Of a stretch of DNA of 64,000 bases, positions 12,351 through 24,205 are shown piece by piece. Each line of letters begins with the position of its first letter. Position 1 is the first letter of the stretch. The notes under the pieces were generated by a model. It did not search any database. It was not told the DNA's origin and saw only the letters and a program-made list of their open reading frames with translations. The translations under genes were made by a program, and so were the position numbers. The stretch is from Vitellaria paradoxa (Eukaryota > Streptophyta > Magnoliopsida > Ericales > Sapotaceae): positions 5,430,342-5,494,341 of the forward strand of contig CM034234.1 of assembly GCA_019916065.1 (NCBI GenBank), given 5' to 3'.

Positions 12351-13066
12351 TTTGTGTTAAGGCAGTCAGTCGTCAAAATTGACGAATATACACACATTAT
12401 GCATGCGTGCGTACCGAAGGACATATTTGATCATACGTGTGAATGTACGTACACATTTGTAAAACATTCAAAACAACTTATAATAATCTTCCAACCACGG
12501 TACCCATGCATTAGAAAGTTGGAAAACTTATGTATGTATGTGTGTGTATATATATATATTGAATTTTTAAGATATTCCATCGGCTGATTCCAGCGCGGAG
12601 GATTTATTTTATCCCACACTTTCCAAAATCAGTCCACTAACAACGGCTTAACTATGAGCTATACATATATATATTATATAAATACCTTCTAGATAAAATA
12701 GTTGTGATATATATAGAAGTAATGTTTTAATGGTAAAAAAATGTAAAAAAAATGTATATATATATATATATATATAAAGTTGATTTAAAATTATTATGTA
12801 ACGAAATTTAATTGAATAAAAATATAAAAAATTATTAAAAATTAATAAATTTTGATAAACTAAATACCTCGTAATCTGCTAGGTGCCTTAATTTGCCCGT
12901 CAGATTTCCCTTCTCTATAAGCTATATTGTTTTTTCCACACGCAATGATGTTTCCGTGGAAAACCATTTAATTAATTTGTTCGGTCGATCACCTGTAATT
13001 AACTAGACAATTGTCTTAAAAATCAAATGATTATAATTATTTGTTAATTTTAATTTAATTTATTTT

Positions 13067-13430
13067 GTGTGCGTTTGGCATACTAACAATCTCTATAAAA
13101 CAAAATAAATATTCAACAATCTCTATATCACTTAAATTCCTGCGTTTACTAATTTCAAAAAATTTCAATATTTCGCTAAGAAAAATAAAAAATTTGAAAG
13201 GAGGTTAACCGAATGCGTAAAATTTTCTTATAATCATATTCTTTGTATCGAAAGTTTTCAAACAAGTATTATCGTTGCTATTTTATGTGAATTTTTTGAA
13301 TCCGTGAGAATGGATTTGGAAAATCGGTTTCACAATTTACTACCGTTCAAAAAAAAGAAAGTACCAAAATTAACACCAAATCACATTTTATCTCAATTTA
13401 TCTTATTTTTTTTATTGCACCAGACGCATT
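13067..13430 (+). mobile_element. Hairpin-bearing MITE family 3, copy 3
   Basis: GTGCGTTTGGCATAC faces GCACCAGACGCA. The block TCTTTGTATCGAAAGTTTTC and the degraded hairpin arms at 13304-13313 and 13324-13333 match copies 1 and 2. Confidence 0.65.
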
Positions 13431-13528
13431 GACTGCTGACCAGCCACCTCCAACTCTAAGAAAAAAAAGAAAAAGAAAAAGAAAAAAGAAAGGAAACCCT
13501 CTAGATGTTATTTTTTCGTGCAGTGCAA

Positions 13529-13580
<52 letters not shown>

Positions 13581-15206
13581 AGCTCATTTTAATTCACAGC
13601 TTGCAATTTTTTTCAACAAATTAAAACTTCAGTTTTAAGCAAACTAGGCTTCAGGTTTTATTTGGTGGTTTACCTTGCTTTCTCTGGGTGGCCAACCTTG
13701 TGCTTAATTGAATAATATTCTTTCCCAGTTAAGGAAAAATTAAAGGAAATTAAATTCAATTAATGGACTAATTTTTCGATCCTCATGTCCTAGTTTCGGG
13801 CATATATGCATTTAAATTAATTACCAAAAAAAAATATATGCATTTAAATTACTTCAATCTGCGGCCAACTAATTAATTAATTTATGGGTGCATTTGGTGT
13901 ACTAAAGTTTGATAAAATTTTCTGAAAATCTCTGAAAATTTTTATAAAATTTTATACATTCCTACCTTCTTAAAATTCAAAAAACGTTCAATGACTTTTA
14001 AAAAAAAAAAATTGATAACTAGAATTCGGTCAAGGCAAATCACCTCAAAATCTTCACTAAGTGTGGCACAAAATGCCGTAAAATTCACAGTAGTATACCC
14101 TAAGTCAAGGGACAATAATATTAAGCATGACTTGCAATTTTTTATTTTTATTTTTTAAAAAGGTAGTCCAATTATTAGGTCATATATTAGGGTTTCTATT
14201 TTTTTTTTATTTTTCAAGTGCTTCAAAAGTGTGTATGTACGAATGCATAAAAGCACATCATGGCGCCTCCTTTCTGTATGGAAAATTTTCTCATAAATTG
14301 CGTCAGATTGGGAAGTTCCAAAAGTTTCCGAACGTGAAGCATGCATACGACATTAATGGACCGCCAACCATTTGAGAAAAATTTACAGACTTTAGATGTT
14401 TAAAACTATAAAAAAAAAAAAAAAAAAAACTCAGAAATGTCGGCATGTCCACAGTTTTCGTTCCTAGCAATCTGCGAACACATGAAACGGTGAAAAAAAA
14501 TAGGTTTTGAGGAGTTCTCTAAAACTATATTTAGTCAGCTAAATTTCAAAGAATATTTTAGTAAGAGAAAATTTTGTAAACAATAGTAGTGAGCGTACCT
14601 TACTTTATAAATTTTTTAAGCTATTTATAAGCTAAAAAAATATTTAGATTGGTAAGAAAAAGATTTGACAATAAATTTATGCTAATCTCACTAATTTACT
14701 CATTTTTTCAATTGTTACAGTAATGATTTAATTTATATCTAACGGTAATTTTGAGAATAGTAGGTGAGGTGTGACATATTTGAAAAGTATAACTATCACT
14801 TCATATTTACATTGATAAAATAACAAACTACCGAATTATAATAAAAGTAATTAAATTATAATTTTACCTTATAATTGGAATTGAACTAGAACTTAATTCT
14901 TTCATTTTGGAACTTAGTCAACGAGGTCGGGAATGAATCGTGCTCAAGACCAATCTCTGAAGTCTGTATCAAAGCTTAGCACGTTTGTACTCGATCGAAG
15001 TGATCACCATGTGTCTTAAAAAAGAATGCTACATATCTAATATATTTTTTGTACCACGAATATTAAGAAAATTGTTTCGCTCTATCTTTGTTTCTTGTAA
15101 TCTCGACATGTGTGTGTGTGAAAAATACTACATCAAACTTATTTATAAAATATATGTATATATTATCATAATAACGTAACATATTAATGAATAAATCACT
15201 TTCAAA
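13431..15206. other. Intergenic, no gene seen
   Basis: AT-rich DNA with microsatellites and a poly-A run (14410-14429). Short open frames here have no recognisable domain and no intron partners. Confidence 0.5.
13530..13579. repeat. (GT)n(AT)n compound microsatellite
   Basis: GT units pass into AT units and then GTAT units. Confidence 0.9.
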
Positions 15207-17394
15207 TAGAACAAAATTGAATAATTTGATAATGTAATTGATGCGTTTGATAGTTTGAGGATGAAAAAAAAAATAGTTTAAGAGATATTTTAATAAAACA
15301 ACTATACAAATATATCTTCAACCTCCCATATAGAACAATAATGCTTGAATTAGGTTACATAATAGTAATTATATTCATTCTGTTGCTATATATGTATATA
15401 TATCTTAAACTATATGATAACTCAGTAACTTCGTATTCTTCTGAAAGTCCACTTCAAACTCAAAAAACTGTCTAGTACATAGGTGATAACAGAGTCCTGA
15501 TAGGGTGGTTCCCTGATAATCAGATTTACCTTAGCGACCATATTTATGGTCGAAGCCGACTGATCAATACAAACCATTGGGCCTAAACAACCGTTACACT
15601 AAAGATAAAATAGTTTATGTTATAGGTCACGTGTGTAACTGTCCTCTGACATATTCCGTGATATACGCCTACAAAAGTGCTACTTACCTCATAACGGTTT
15701 TAATAACAATTGAGAAAATTGACCTTGAGATTTACAATACAGGTGGCATAATATGATTGGAAAGAAGCATGATTGCATGAGACTTGATGACAATTTCCCA
15801 AGTATAGGAATTTTGACACGTAGTAAAATGGTTGAAAATCGGATCGTCTCATCAGGGAACGTTTTTTCTACGATTATTCGGAAGGAAGAAAATATATATG
15901 GAATTGTTTGAGTGATTTGAATGAGAGATTTTTAGGAACAAAAAGATGAAGTATTTAAAGCTTGTAATTAAAAATTCACTGTATAAAAATATGAATCAAT
16001 ACTTTATATTTTGGCATGATGTTTGTATGATTGAATGATGTTAATTATTGAATGATATTATATATTTTCTTTTCGCATTTTTAATTCACAATGATAAATT
16101 AAAAATGGAGGATTCAACTTTGAAGAACCAATTTATTTAAGAACACTACTCTTTGATCTTTAGAAACACACTTTGATCTAAAGTTTAAAAACTTCAATTG
16201 CCAAACAACATTTATACCAAGAACATTTTATTCTTGTTAATAAAAGTTTAAAGAAATATTTTAAACAATGGATTACCCACAAAGGTTTGAATAAGATGTG
16301 TTCTTGATTAAAAAGGATATAAACATTGAAGAACAAGCGAGTGATAACATCATTCAAATAAAATGATTCATGCCTTATACAAATCTTGATTCATAGAAAT
16401 AATTAGTCACTCATACATATTGCAAAAATAACTAAATTTTGATATTTTTATTTCAATAAAATCTTTAATTCCAATAATGGCGAGAGAGAGAACAACAAAG
16501 GGTGATGAAGATGATGTAACCCAACCACCTAAATTCAACCCATAACTTCCCAATAAATTCAAAATAATATGAATTTTAAACTTCCAACTGACTTGCTGTA
16601 AATAACTAACTATACTGGAACCACCAATGTCAGGACGTTTGTTCCCAATGTTAGAACATTCATCTAACTTCAAGTGCTGATCCAAACAACTGCTTCAATT
16701 ACATTTTAGGCCATTTGGTGATCCGTCTTCATCTAAACTTCACATGAAATGTCTTTGATAATATAGAAAGGCCCAAAATACATTTCTTACATTATTAATC
16801 TACATAAGATGTAAAAATTATATAAGTTGGGTTTTAAAGATAAATTAAGCCTTTACAAACTAAAATGATGCAAAATGAACCTCTTTTAAATGTTTTATTT
16901 GTCAATATGTAATGTTCATCAAGACTCTTATGCATCTTACCCATGTAGGTTCTGTACCTTTTATAAATGTGTGTATATATATATATATCATCTTCTCAAG
17001 TACACAGATATAGAGCACTCTTGCTTTATTAACACTCTACCAAAATATTTACTCAACTCTTTTGCACACTTGAACATCAGAAATTCTTTGGCAGGCATCA
17101 CACCAATGTACTAAATAACTTTTCGAGTATGGAGTGGACTTCCAAGAAGATACAAAATTATTGAGTTATCATATAGTTTAAGATATATATATATATATAT
17201 ATATAGCAACGAAGTGAATATAGTCACTATTATGTAACCTAATTCAGTCATTATTATTCTATATGAGAGGTTAAAGATATATTTGCAGAGTTTTTTTATT
17301 AAAATATCCTTCAAATTATTTTTCTTTTTTCTATTTCATCATCAAACTATTAAACGTACATATTACATCCTCGAACTATTTATTTCGTTCTATT
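15207..17394. mobile_element. Inverted-repeat element of about 2.2 kb
   Basis: A left arm of about 280 bp (15207-15486) is matched in reverse complement by a right arm of about 300 bp (17094-17394). Shared blocks include GAATTAGGTTACATAATAGT and CTTAAACTATATGATAACTC. The 1.6-kb interior has no recognisable transposase; one 92-codon minus-strand frame (16407-16685) was not recognised. It could be a non-autonomous Mutator-like element or two copies of one repeat in opposite directions. Confidence 0.6.
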
Positions 17395-17555
17395 TAGTTC
17401 AAATACTAACTCAAACCATTAATTTTAACGGATTTTAGACCAAATAGAATGGAATGGAATAGTTCAAGAATATAATAGGTGCGTTTGATAGTTTGGAGAC
17501 GAAGTAAAAAAAAAAAGAGGGATAGTTTGAAGGATATCTTCACAAAAAACTCTTA
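17297..17555. repeat. Palindromic repeat, copy 1
   Basis: The left half holds AAAATATCCTTCAAATTATT and TCATCAAACTATTAAACG; the right half mirrors it as GTTTGATAGTTTGGAGACGA and ATAGTTTGAAGGATAT, around a centre AATTTTAACGGATTTTAGAC. Its left part overlaps the right arm of the 2.2-kb element. Confidence 0.55.
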
Positions 17556-17563
17556 TTAAATTT

Positions 17564-18415
17564 AAGGCTCATTTGTAACATTTATGGATTCTTTTTTCCT
17601 TTTATCTCCAATAGTTTTTGTTTTTAATTTTTAATTTTTAGTTATTATTTTTTTTGAAATAAAAATAGAAACATGTTTGGTAGTATAATTTTGTTTACAG
17701 TAATTAATTTTATTTTAATGAAATATTTAATTTTATTAAGTTGTTGTAAAATTAACTAAATTTAGTAAAATATATTTAAACTAATTAATTTAACATTACA
17801 TATTTTTTTAATAATAATTAATTTTAATAAAGTATATTAATAAATAACATAATTTAATAATAAATTAATATTTTATTTATTAAAATTACTTCGATGCAAT
17901 AAAAATGTTTTATTAAATTAAATAATTTTAAGAGGTAATTATTACTTATTAAAAAATTTTAATTGAATAAAAAATTATTTCAACAATAAATTATTATTTT
18001 AATAGTAATATTAATTTAATAAATAAATTATTTTAGTATGTAATTATCATTTTTTACTAAAATAAGTTATTTTAATATGTAATTATTATTTATTAAAACA
18101 TAATTATAATAAAATAAAATAAATTATTTTAATAATAAATTATTATTTTATGTAAAATTAATTTAATTTCAATAAAAATAAATATTTTAATATTTAGTTA
18201 TTAACTTTTAAAAAATAATCTTAGTTTAATAAAATAAATCATGTTAATCATAAATTGTTATTCTATTTTAATAAAATACATCATTATAATAATATATTAT
18301 TTATTTAAAATAATTTTAGTTTAATAAGATATTCAAATAAGGTAATTCATTTTAATATGACGAAAATAATGAATAAGTTGTTAAATGTGAAAAAATATTT
18401 ATAAAAGAAATAGTT
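17564..18415. mobile_element. Very AT-rich element, copy 2
   Basis: It aligns with 9091-9964: AATTTTGTTTACAGTAATTA near the start and TAGTTTAATAAGATATTCAA near the end. It is flanked by two related palindromic repeats (17297-17555 and 18430-18640). Confidence 0.5.
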
Positions 18416-18429
18416 TTGTTATGAAAATA

Positions 18430-18640
18430 TTTCTCAAACTATCTTTTTTTTTTATTTTGTCCTCAAACTATCAAACACACCTATTAGATTTTCAAATTAT
18501 CAAATTCTGTTTTATTTGGTCCGAACACTAACTCTATCTGTTAATTTTAACGGAGTTGGATTAAATAAAATGAAACTAAATAATTCGAGAATATAATAAG
18601 TAAGTCTAATAGTTTGAAACGAGAAAAAAAAAGGAGGATA
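18430..18640. repeat. Palindromic repeat, copy 2
   Basis: It has the same layout as 17297-17555: TCCTCAAACTATCAAACACA, the centre AATTTTAACGGAGTTGGATT, then TCTAATAGTTTGAAACGAG and GGATATTTTGAT. Confidence 0.55.
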
Positions 18641-18735
18641 TTTTGATAAAAAAAAAAAAAAAACTCATATTTGTATGTAATAATTACTAATATTATGAGT
18701 ATGCTATGTTTGATAAACCGTGAGATATCATCATT

Positions 18736-18870
18736 GGGTGAGTTTAGAGTAAGATAAATTGAAATATATTGAGAGTTCGTAATACGTGTAGTGAAAAAAA
18801 AATTGATATGATAGAAAGTTAACAGAGATTTACAGAATTTTTTAGAATTTATTTACAAACCAAACGGAGC
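18736..18870. mobile_element. MITE family 1 copy
   Basis: GGGTGAGTTTAGAGTAAGAT at the left and ACCAAACGGAGC at the right; the core GAGTTCGTAATACGTGTAGT matches the family. Confidence 0.6.
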
Positions 18871-19032
18871 TATTATATATCTACATATAGTTTAGGAAAG
18901 ACCTTTAGGCACATAATGAAAAGATTAACCATTATCACATTTCTACAACTTTAAAAATATTATTAATTAACATGTCATAACAAGCGACACGTACGGCAAA
19001 TTAATATGATTAATTATACCACTCTTTTGAAT

Positions 19033-19188
19033 ATGCGTTTGAAGTGATAAAAAGTAAGATAAATTAAAATAAAGTGAAATAATTTGTGGACCCGTAATTC
19101 GTATAATAAAATAAAAAATAAATAACTTTTAAAAACTTTTAAAAATTTTCAGAGTTTTTCCATGTTGTATAGCACTCCAAACACACCA
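19033..19188. mobile_element. MITE family 1 copy
   Basis: ATGCGTTTGAAGTGATAAAA at the left and CACTCCAAACACACC at the right, with the core CCCGTAATTCGTATAATAAA. Confidence 0.7.
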
Positions 19189-19410
19189 CGTGCGTTGCAC
19201 TTGGAACTCCCAAAAGTATGGCAAACTGTCTAATTGATTATGATACATCCATCGACCTATAAACAAACAAAAAGATTAAGAAAGCAATGACCTAATTATT
19301 TAGTCAATTAATATTCATCAATAGACCAAAAGAAATTAGACTTCTAAAACAAAAACAACTTATATGAGAACCGAAACCTCAAATGTTAAGTTAGATTGTT
19401 CTATTAAGAG

Positions 19411-19538
19411 TACGCGTTTTGAGTAATAAAAATTGAGATAAAATAAAATAATTTGTGAGTTTGTAATTTATATAATAAAATAAAAAGTAAAAAATTTTTA
19501 AAAATTATCAACATTTTTTTATTTCACCAGACGCACCC
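19411..19538. mobile_element. MITE family 1 copy upstream of EXO70
   Basis: ACGCGTTTTGAGTAATAAAA at the left and TTTCACCAGACGCACC at the right. It ends 361 bases before the EXO70 ATG and about 223 before its TATA box, so it lies in the probable promoter. Confidence 0.65.
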
Positions 19539-19761
19539 CCAATTGGATGTCCACTTTCGTTGCATTGGTTTACCAAAGACCAAGGAGATGGCGCTTGGAA
19601 AAGTTCAGCAAGAAGAAATCAGGCTACATGGTGACATGTGTACCGCCAGAGAGTCAATCACCGCGGAGTCTAGCGAAGAACCAAAAAGTCCAGCCTCCAC
19701 GTCCCTTGCACCGCAAGTTCCAGTTGCTTCCCGCAACTGCGTTCTTCTTCCGCACGTTGTC

Positions 19762-19770
19762 TATATATAT
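19762..19770 (+). promoter_or_regulatory. TATA box of the EXO70 gene
   Basis: A TATATATAT run lies 130 bases before the EXO70 ATG in an otherwise GC-richer stretch. It is followed by a CT-rich leader (19830-19865) typical of plant 5' UTRs. Transcription would start near 19795, giving a leader of about 105 nt. The start site is inferred. Confidence 0.6.
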
Positions 19771-19899
19771 TCCCAAACAACCCCTTCGCACATACTGATT
19801 ACAAAGCCAACAGAATAGCCAGCCAAAGCTTACCTCTCTGTTCTCTCTTCTCTTCCGTTCTCTGTGTTTGTGAAGGTATTGAGAGCTCAGCTCGCCGCT

Positions 19900-21804
19900 A
19901 TGCCTAGAAAAGGAATGCGGAGCCTTTGCTTCAACCGGAGGGCCTCTTCGTCTTCCATTTCTCAATGTCCTTCACCTGCGAGAATCAGTGTCTCGACTCC
20001 TAGACCGAGCTTCTCCGAGTCGGTCATGGAGAGGAGTCTCGGAACCGCCGAGTCGATGATCGTCAAATGGAACCCGGACGCTTCCACCTACGCTAAAGTG
20101 ACTTCCCTCTTCTACGAGAACCGTAGGGAAGCCAGGGAATTCATCAAGTCCGTTAACGAATTGCAGAAGGCGATGCATTTCTTGGTCACCGAGGATTCCA
20201 ATTCGGAGAAACTCGTGCGCGGTCAGAACCTGATGGAGATTGCCATGAAGCGGCTTCAGAAGGAGTTCTATCAGATTTTATCGACGAATCGGGCTCACTT
20301 GGATCCAGAATCTGTTTCGGCTCGATCGTCGCTTACCTCGGCAAGGTCGAGCACGTCGGACTATGAGGATGAAGACGGGACTGAAGATGAGTCTCCGATC
20401 ACTAGCGAGTCAAAGTCAATCTCCGAAGTTGAGCACGTATCCACAATTGTCATGGCGGATCTGAGATCCATCGCGGAGTGTATGATTTCGTCCGGCTACG
20501 GCAAGGAGTGCGTGCAGATATACAAGATCATACGAAAGTCGATTGTCGATGAAGGTATATATCGACTCGGCGTTGAGAAAATGAGCTCTTCGAAGATTCA
20601 TAAGATGGATTGGGACGTGTTAGAGCTCAAAATTGAGAATTGGTTGAATGCTGTGAAGGTGGCCGTGAAGACGCTTTTCAATGGAGAGCGGATTCTGTGT
20701 GATCACGTTTTCGCAGCGTCTGAATCCATCAGAGAATCGTGTTTTACAGAGATCACAAAAGAAGGAGCTCAGATTCTGTTTGGATTCCCGGAATTTGTGG
20801 CTAAGAGCGGCAAGAAATCGCCGGAAAAGGTATTTCGCTTTCTTGACATGTACACCGCAATATCGGAGCACTGGCCGGATATTCAGTTAATCTTCTCGTT
20901 CGAATCCACCTGCGTCGTCCGATCACAGGCCGTCACCTCGCTGATCAAGCTTAGCGAATCGGTGCGGACAATGCTAGTCGAGTTTGAATCGGCAATTCAG
21001 AAAGACGCGTCGAAGTCGCCGGTCAGCGGCGGCGGAGTCCATCCGCTGACCATTCACGTCATGAATGACCTGTCTCTCCTGGCGGATTACAACGTCCTGG
21101 CGGACATCCTCGCAGACTGTCCTCCGCCGGCCAGACCATCCTTGCCGCGGTCTTACTTCGACACCTCCGACTCCGATGAATCTCAGGCACCGTCGATTTC
21201 TCTCCGATTCGCGTGGCTCATTCTAGTCCTCCTCTGCAAACTCGACAGCAAAGCAAAGCACTACAAAGACGTCTCCCTCTCTTACCTCTTCCTAGCCAAC
21301 AATCTTCAACACGTAATCTCCAAAGTTCGTACATCTAACCTCAAGTCCCTTGTCGGCGACGACTGGTTATCGAAGCACGAAGTCAAAGTGAAGCAGTTCG
21401 CTGCCAACTACGAGCGGCTAGGATGGGACCACGTCATCAAATCACTGCCGGAGAATCCAACAGCCGCAATGTCGCCGGACGAAGTGAAGGCGTGTTTCAG
21501 GAGATTCAACACGGCGTTCGAACAAGTGTACCGCAAACAATCTGTGTGCGTCGTACCGGATCGAAATCTCCGGGAGCAGATCAAAGTCTCCATCGAGGGG
21601 AAGCTGGTCGCGGCGTACCGGGAATTCTACGACACGCACTGGATGGCGGTTGGAGGAGAGAGATTTTTTCCTCTTTTTGTCAGATTTACCCTCGAGGATG
21701 TGGAGAATCACCTCTCGAATCTGTTTTTGGGAACGGCTGAGTCAGGGAGTCATTTGTCATCTTGTCCGACCTTGTCGCATTCGCTACCGTCGCGGTTTCG
21801 CTGA
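19900..21804 (+). CDS. EXO70: EXO70 exocyst subunit, EXO70H-clade-like, single exon
   Basis: This encodes a 634-residue EXO70 protein, a subunit of the exocyst complex that tethers secretory vesicles to the plasma membrane. I chose the ATG at 19900 (MPRKGMRSLCFN). The frame is open upstream to a GTG at 19864, but there is no earlier ATG and the pyrimidine-rich leader ends here. An N-terminal serine-rich stretch (about 12-45) is followed by helical rod sequence. The EXO70 signature around residues 121-141 (KEFYQILSTN, then LDPESVS) leads into an acidic Ser/Asp linker (about 138-178), and the C-terminal Exo70 domain runs from about 250 to 620. The family usually has 600-680 residues, so the gene is full length. 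The lack of introns and the MPRKGMR start suit the plant-expanded EXO70H group, several members of which act in defence or polarised secretion; this assignment to a clade is inference. Base composition is much richer in GC than the flanks. No disruption was seen. Confidence 0.95.
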   Translation: MPRKGMRSLCFNRRASSSSISQCPSPARISVSTPRPSFSESVMERSLGTAESMIVKWNPDASTYAKVTSLFYENRREAREFIKSVNELQKAMHFLVTEDSNSEKLVRGQNLMEIAMKRLQKEFYQILSTNRAHLDPESVSARSSLTSARSSTSDYEDEDGTEDESPITSESKSISEVEHVSTIVMADLRSIAECMISSGYGKECVQIYKIIRKSIVDEGIYRLGVEKMSSSKIHKMDWDVLELKIENWLNAVKVAVKTLFNGERILCDHVFAASESIRESCFTEITKEGAQILFGFPEFVAKSGKKSPEKVFRFLDMYTAISEHWPDIQLIFSFESTCVVRSQAVTSLIKLSESVRTMLVEFESAIQKDASKSPVSGGGVHPLTIHVMNDLSLLADYNVLADILADCPPPARPSLPRSYFDTSDSDESQAPSISLRFAWLILVLLCKLDSKAKHYKDVSLSYLFLANNLQHVISKVRTSNLKSLVGDDWLSKHEVKVKQFAANYERLGWDHVIKSLPENPTAAMSPDEVKACFRRFNTAFEQVYRKQSVCVVPDRNLREQIKVSIEGKLVAAYREFYDTHWMAVGGERFFPLFVRFTLEDVENHLSNLFLGTAESGSHLSSCPTLSHSLPSRFR

Positions 21805-22695
21805 TGGATTCCGTTTAATAACGGTTCCTTTTTCAGTTAGAACTTATAACGGACGACTTTGTGCTATTAAACTCGGAGGTATATAATAAAATATGAAAAT
21901 CATACAAATATCAGAATTTTTTCTTAGATGAATGGGAGGAATTAGTGATGGCATTTTCGCATTAAAATCCACTTAAATTGATACCCATTCTTGTGATTAA
22001 AAATTTTGAATATGTAGCATGTGTCAGTTAATAATTTACAATTTTTGTCGATGTTTACATATTTTATTTTTAATAATATTTTCTTATTTCATCAGTATTC
22101 ATACACTTGTTTTCTCTGTCCTAAGAATGAAAAGCTGTATTTAAATTTTTTTTAATATCTTCTCAGAAGAATATTCTAATAACTTTTTAGTTGCATTACA
22201 TTTGATCCGCCCGCCAAAAAAAAAAAAAAAAAGACTTAATTCTAAATGGCTACAAAATTTGTGGGTAAGAATTTTCTAAATTGTGCCAATGTGTTTATCA
22301 ATATTAGGTTGACTTTTTATTTTTTAATTTTAAAAAAAATTTAAAATATAAGAAAATAAATTTAATTATTTAAAAAAAAAATCAAACGTTACTGGCCGGT
22401 GGTAAACGACAACTACTGATAGTTAGATTCCCAGACGTTGCCTTGTAATTGTTCATATATAGATCAAATCCGTCCAGGCCGATGGAATTGAGGTGTAATC
22501 TTTATTCTTTCAGCCGGAGTACTGCCGTGAAAAGAAATTTATATATAAGAATAAAATTAACTAATAAGTTGAAAAATTAAAGAGAAATCATACATATCAC
22601 CGGCCCGAAGAAATTAATACGTTGAAAATTTGAATAGTAATATCTCACCGGCCTGACATGACTTCCCCTCGGTGGTCTAATTACTGAAAACCACA
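21805..22695. other. EXO70 3' flank and intergenic DNA
   Basis: A candidate polyadenylation signal AATAAA lies at 21884-21889, about 80 bases after the stop. The rest is AT-rich with no gene. Confidence 0.5.
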
Positions 22696-22696
22696 G

Positions 22697-22740
<44 letters not shown>
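22696..22740. repeat. (AC)n(AT)n compound microsatellite
   Basis: About 7 AC units are followed by 15 AT units between the EXO70 and ITN1-like genes. Confidence 0.9.
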
Positions 22741-22742
<2 letters not shown>

Positions 22743-23149
22743 ATAAAAATTTAGAAAAATAAAATGTCAAAGTGAAAAGTGGTCAGGAAAATTTCTGACG
22801 CAGATAAGTCAAATAAAAAGGCTGACATTTATGTTTTTCAAGCACCGTTTTTGAAGAAATCCATGTTTTTGATGAATATATATTATTATTGTATTCTTTC
22901 CACACGTTGTAAATTAAATACAGCAATTCAAAATCTACGATGAAATAACTCCCAGCAAGTAGACAACGGTGAATGGTTCCAATTTTTAATTAATAGGACC
23001 CAAAGTTGCGGCAACCTCTCAAAACCCCGTGTCATTAACAGCGCTTGCGCTATTTGAATTCTTCAGCCGTTTTGACGGCGCCTCAATTCCTCAACCATTT
23101 TGATGCCACCGCTACTTCGGAACCTAACAGCAAGTGCTCAGCAAATGTT

Positions 23150-23385
23150 GCCCTTTCCGAGGTAGTCGAGTTAGTTCAGGCAACGTGTTGTAGGGTTTGG
23201 GATCTTGTGATCCTGAGTTTGACTCCTCTTTGAGAGGTTATCTAACAGTCTTCTCGGTTAAACCGGTCAACCAAAGTTTGCCTAGGCTGATTTACTCTAT
23301 GTAATTCTTGTCCGGCTAAGGCCACAGAACAAACTTCACCCAGTGCTCACCCCTAACGTAGAGGGTACGGGCTTTCTCGTACCAG
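23150..23385 (+). mobile_element. tRNA-derived SINE, copy 2
   Basis: The body aligns with the SINE at 1425: shared blocks around CGGTCA(G/A)(T/C)CAA, CTAGGCT(A/G)(G/A)TTTAC and TTCACCCA(A/G)TGC. The B box is degenerate (GAGTTTGACTCC, about 23205-23220). Target duplications of 18 bases flank it: aagtgctcagcaaatgtt (23132-23149) and aagtgcttagcatatgtt (23386-23403), 16 of 18 identical. It is older or more mutated than copy 1. Confidence 0.8.
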
Positions 23386-23651
23386 AAGTGCTTAGCATAT
23401 GTTAGGGAAAAAAAAACTATCAACTATTAGTTAATTTTTTAATTTTTTTAAATGATAAATTTATAAGAAATAATAAATATACTATTTCATTAATTTTTTC
23501 CACTCTACATTATGTGAATGTTTGTTTAAATTTTATTGATTATGAGTTTGAATTGCTTAATATTTAAAAAATTTTAATTTTGGTGTTTGTACTCAGCTCA
23601 TTTAATTTTTATAGTTTGAGTTGAGTATGTTATCTACATATTAAGGAACAT

Positions 23652-23682
<31 letters not shown>

Positions 23683-24072
23683 ATGGCTATTATGGGTCGA
23701 GTGGTTAAAATTTCGAAAAATATTACTTGTACATGTAAATTTTTAATTAAAAAAACTATGTTGTGATTCACTTCTCAAAATTTTTAACAGATGATTGATC
23801 TTAATTAGGAAAATATCATCACTAGTACATATAAGTTTTAGATTAAAAAAACTTAAGCTATGAACTAATTTCCTTAAAATTTTAATTTTTTCTTAATTGT
23901 TATATATAGTGTAAATTTTGAAAATTCACTTGATTGCATCATTTATACATGTATATTAATTTATTTTTTATTTATTATAAATATAATTTATAATATTAGT
24001 TATAATTTTTTTAAACTAAATTGAGCCCAATAAAAAAAAATGGCCCCCAAACCAAAAATTATAACTTCATCT

Positions 24073-24205
24073 AGTGCGTTTGGAATTCCAAAAAAAAAAA
24101 AAAGTAGAGTTGATGTAATGTAAAAATGACAGATGGTAAAATTTAATCAGAGGAAATGAAAATTTTTGAAGTTTTTTAATTTTTTTTTTGTTTCCAAAAG
24201 AATCC
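24073..24205. mobile_element. MITE family 2 copy
   Basis: AGTGCGTTTGGAATTCC at the left and TTTCCAAAAGAATCC at the right; the core GTAATGTAAAAATGACAGAT matches the element at 2565. Confidence 0.6.

Noticed and set aside
16407..16685. A 92-codon minus-strand frame with LDECSNIGNKRPDIGG
   Set aside because: It looked like a possible transposon-encoded fragment, but no domain could be named and the ends are arbitrary.
19543..19818. Open frames of 80-90 codons just before EXO70
   Set aside because: They overlap the probable promoter and TATA box, match no domain and are explained by the locally higher GC content.
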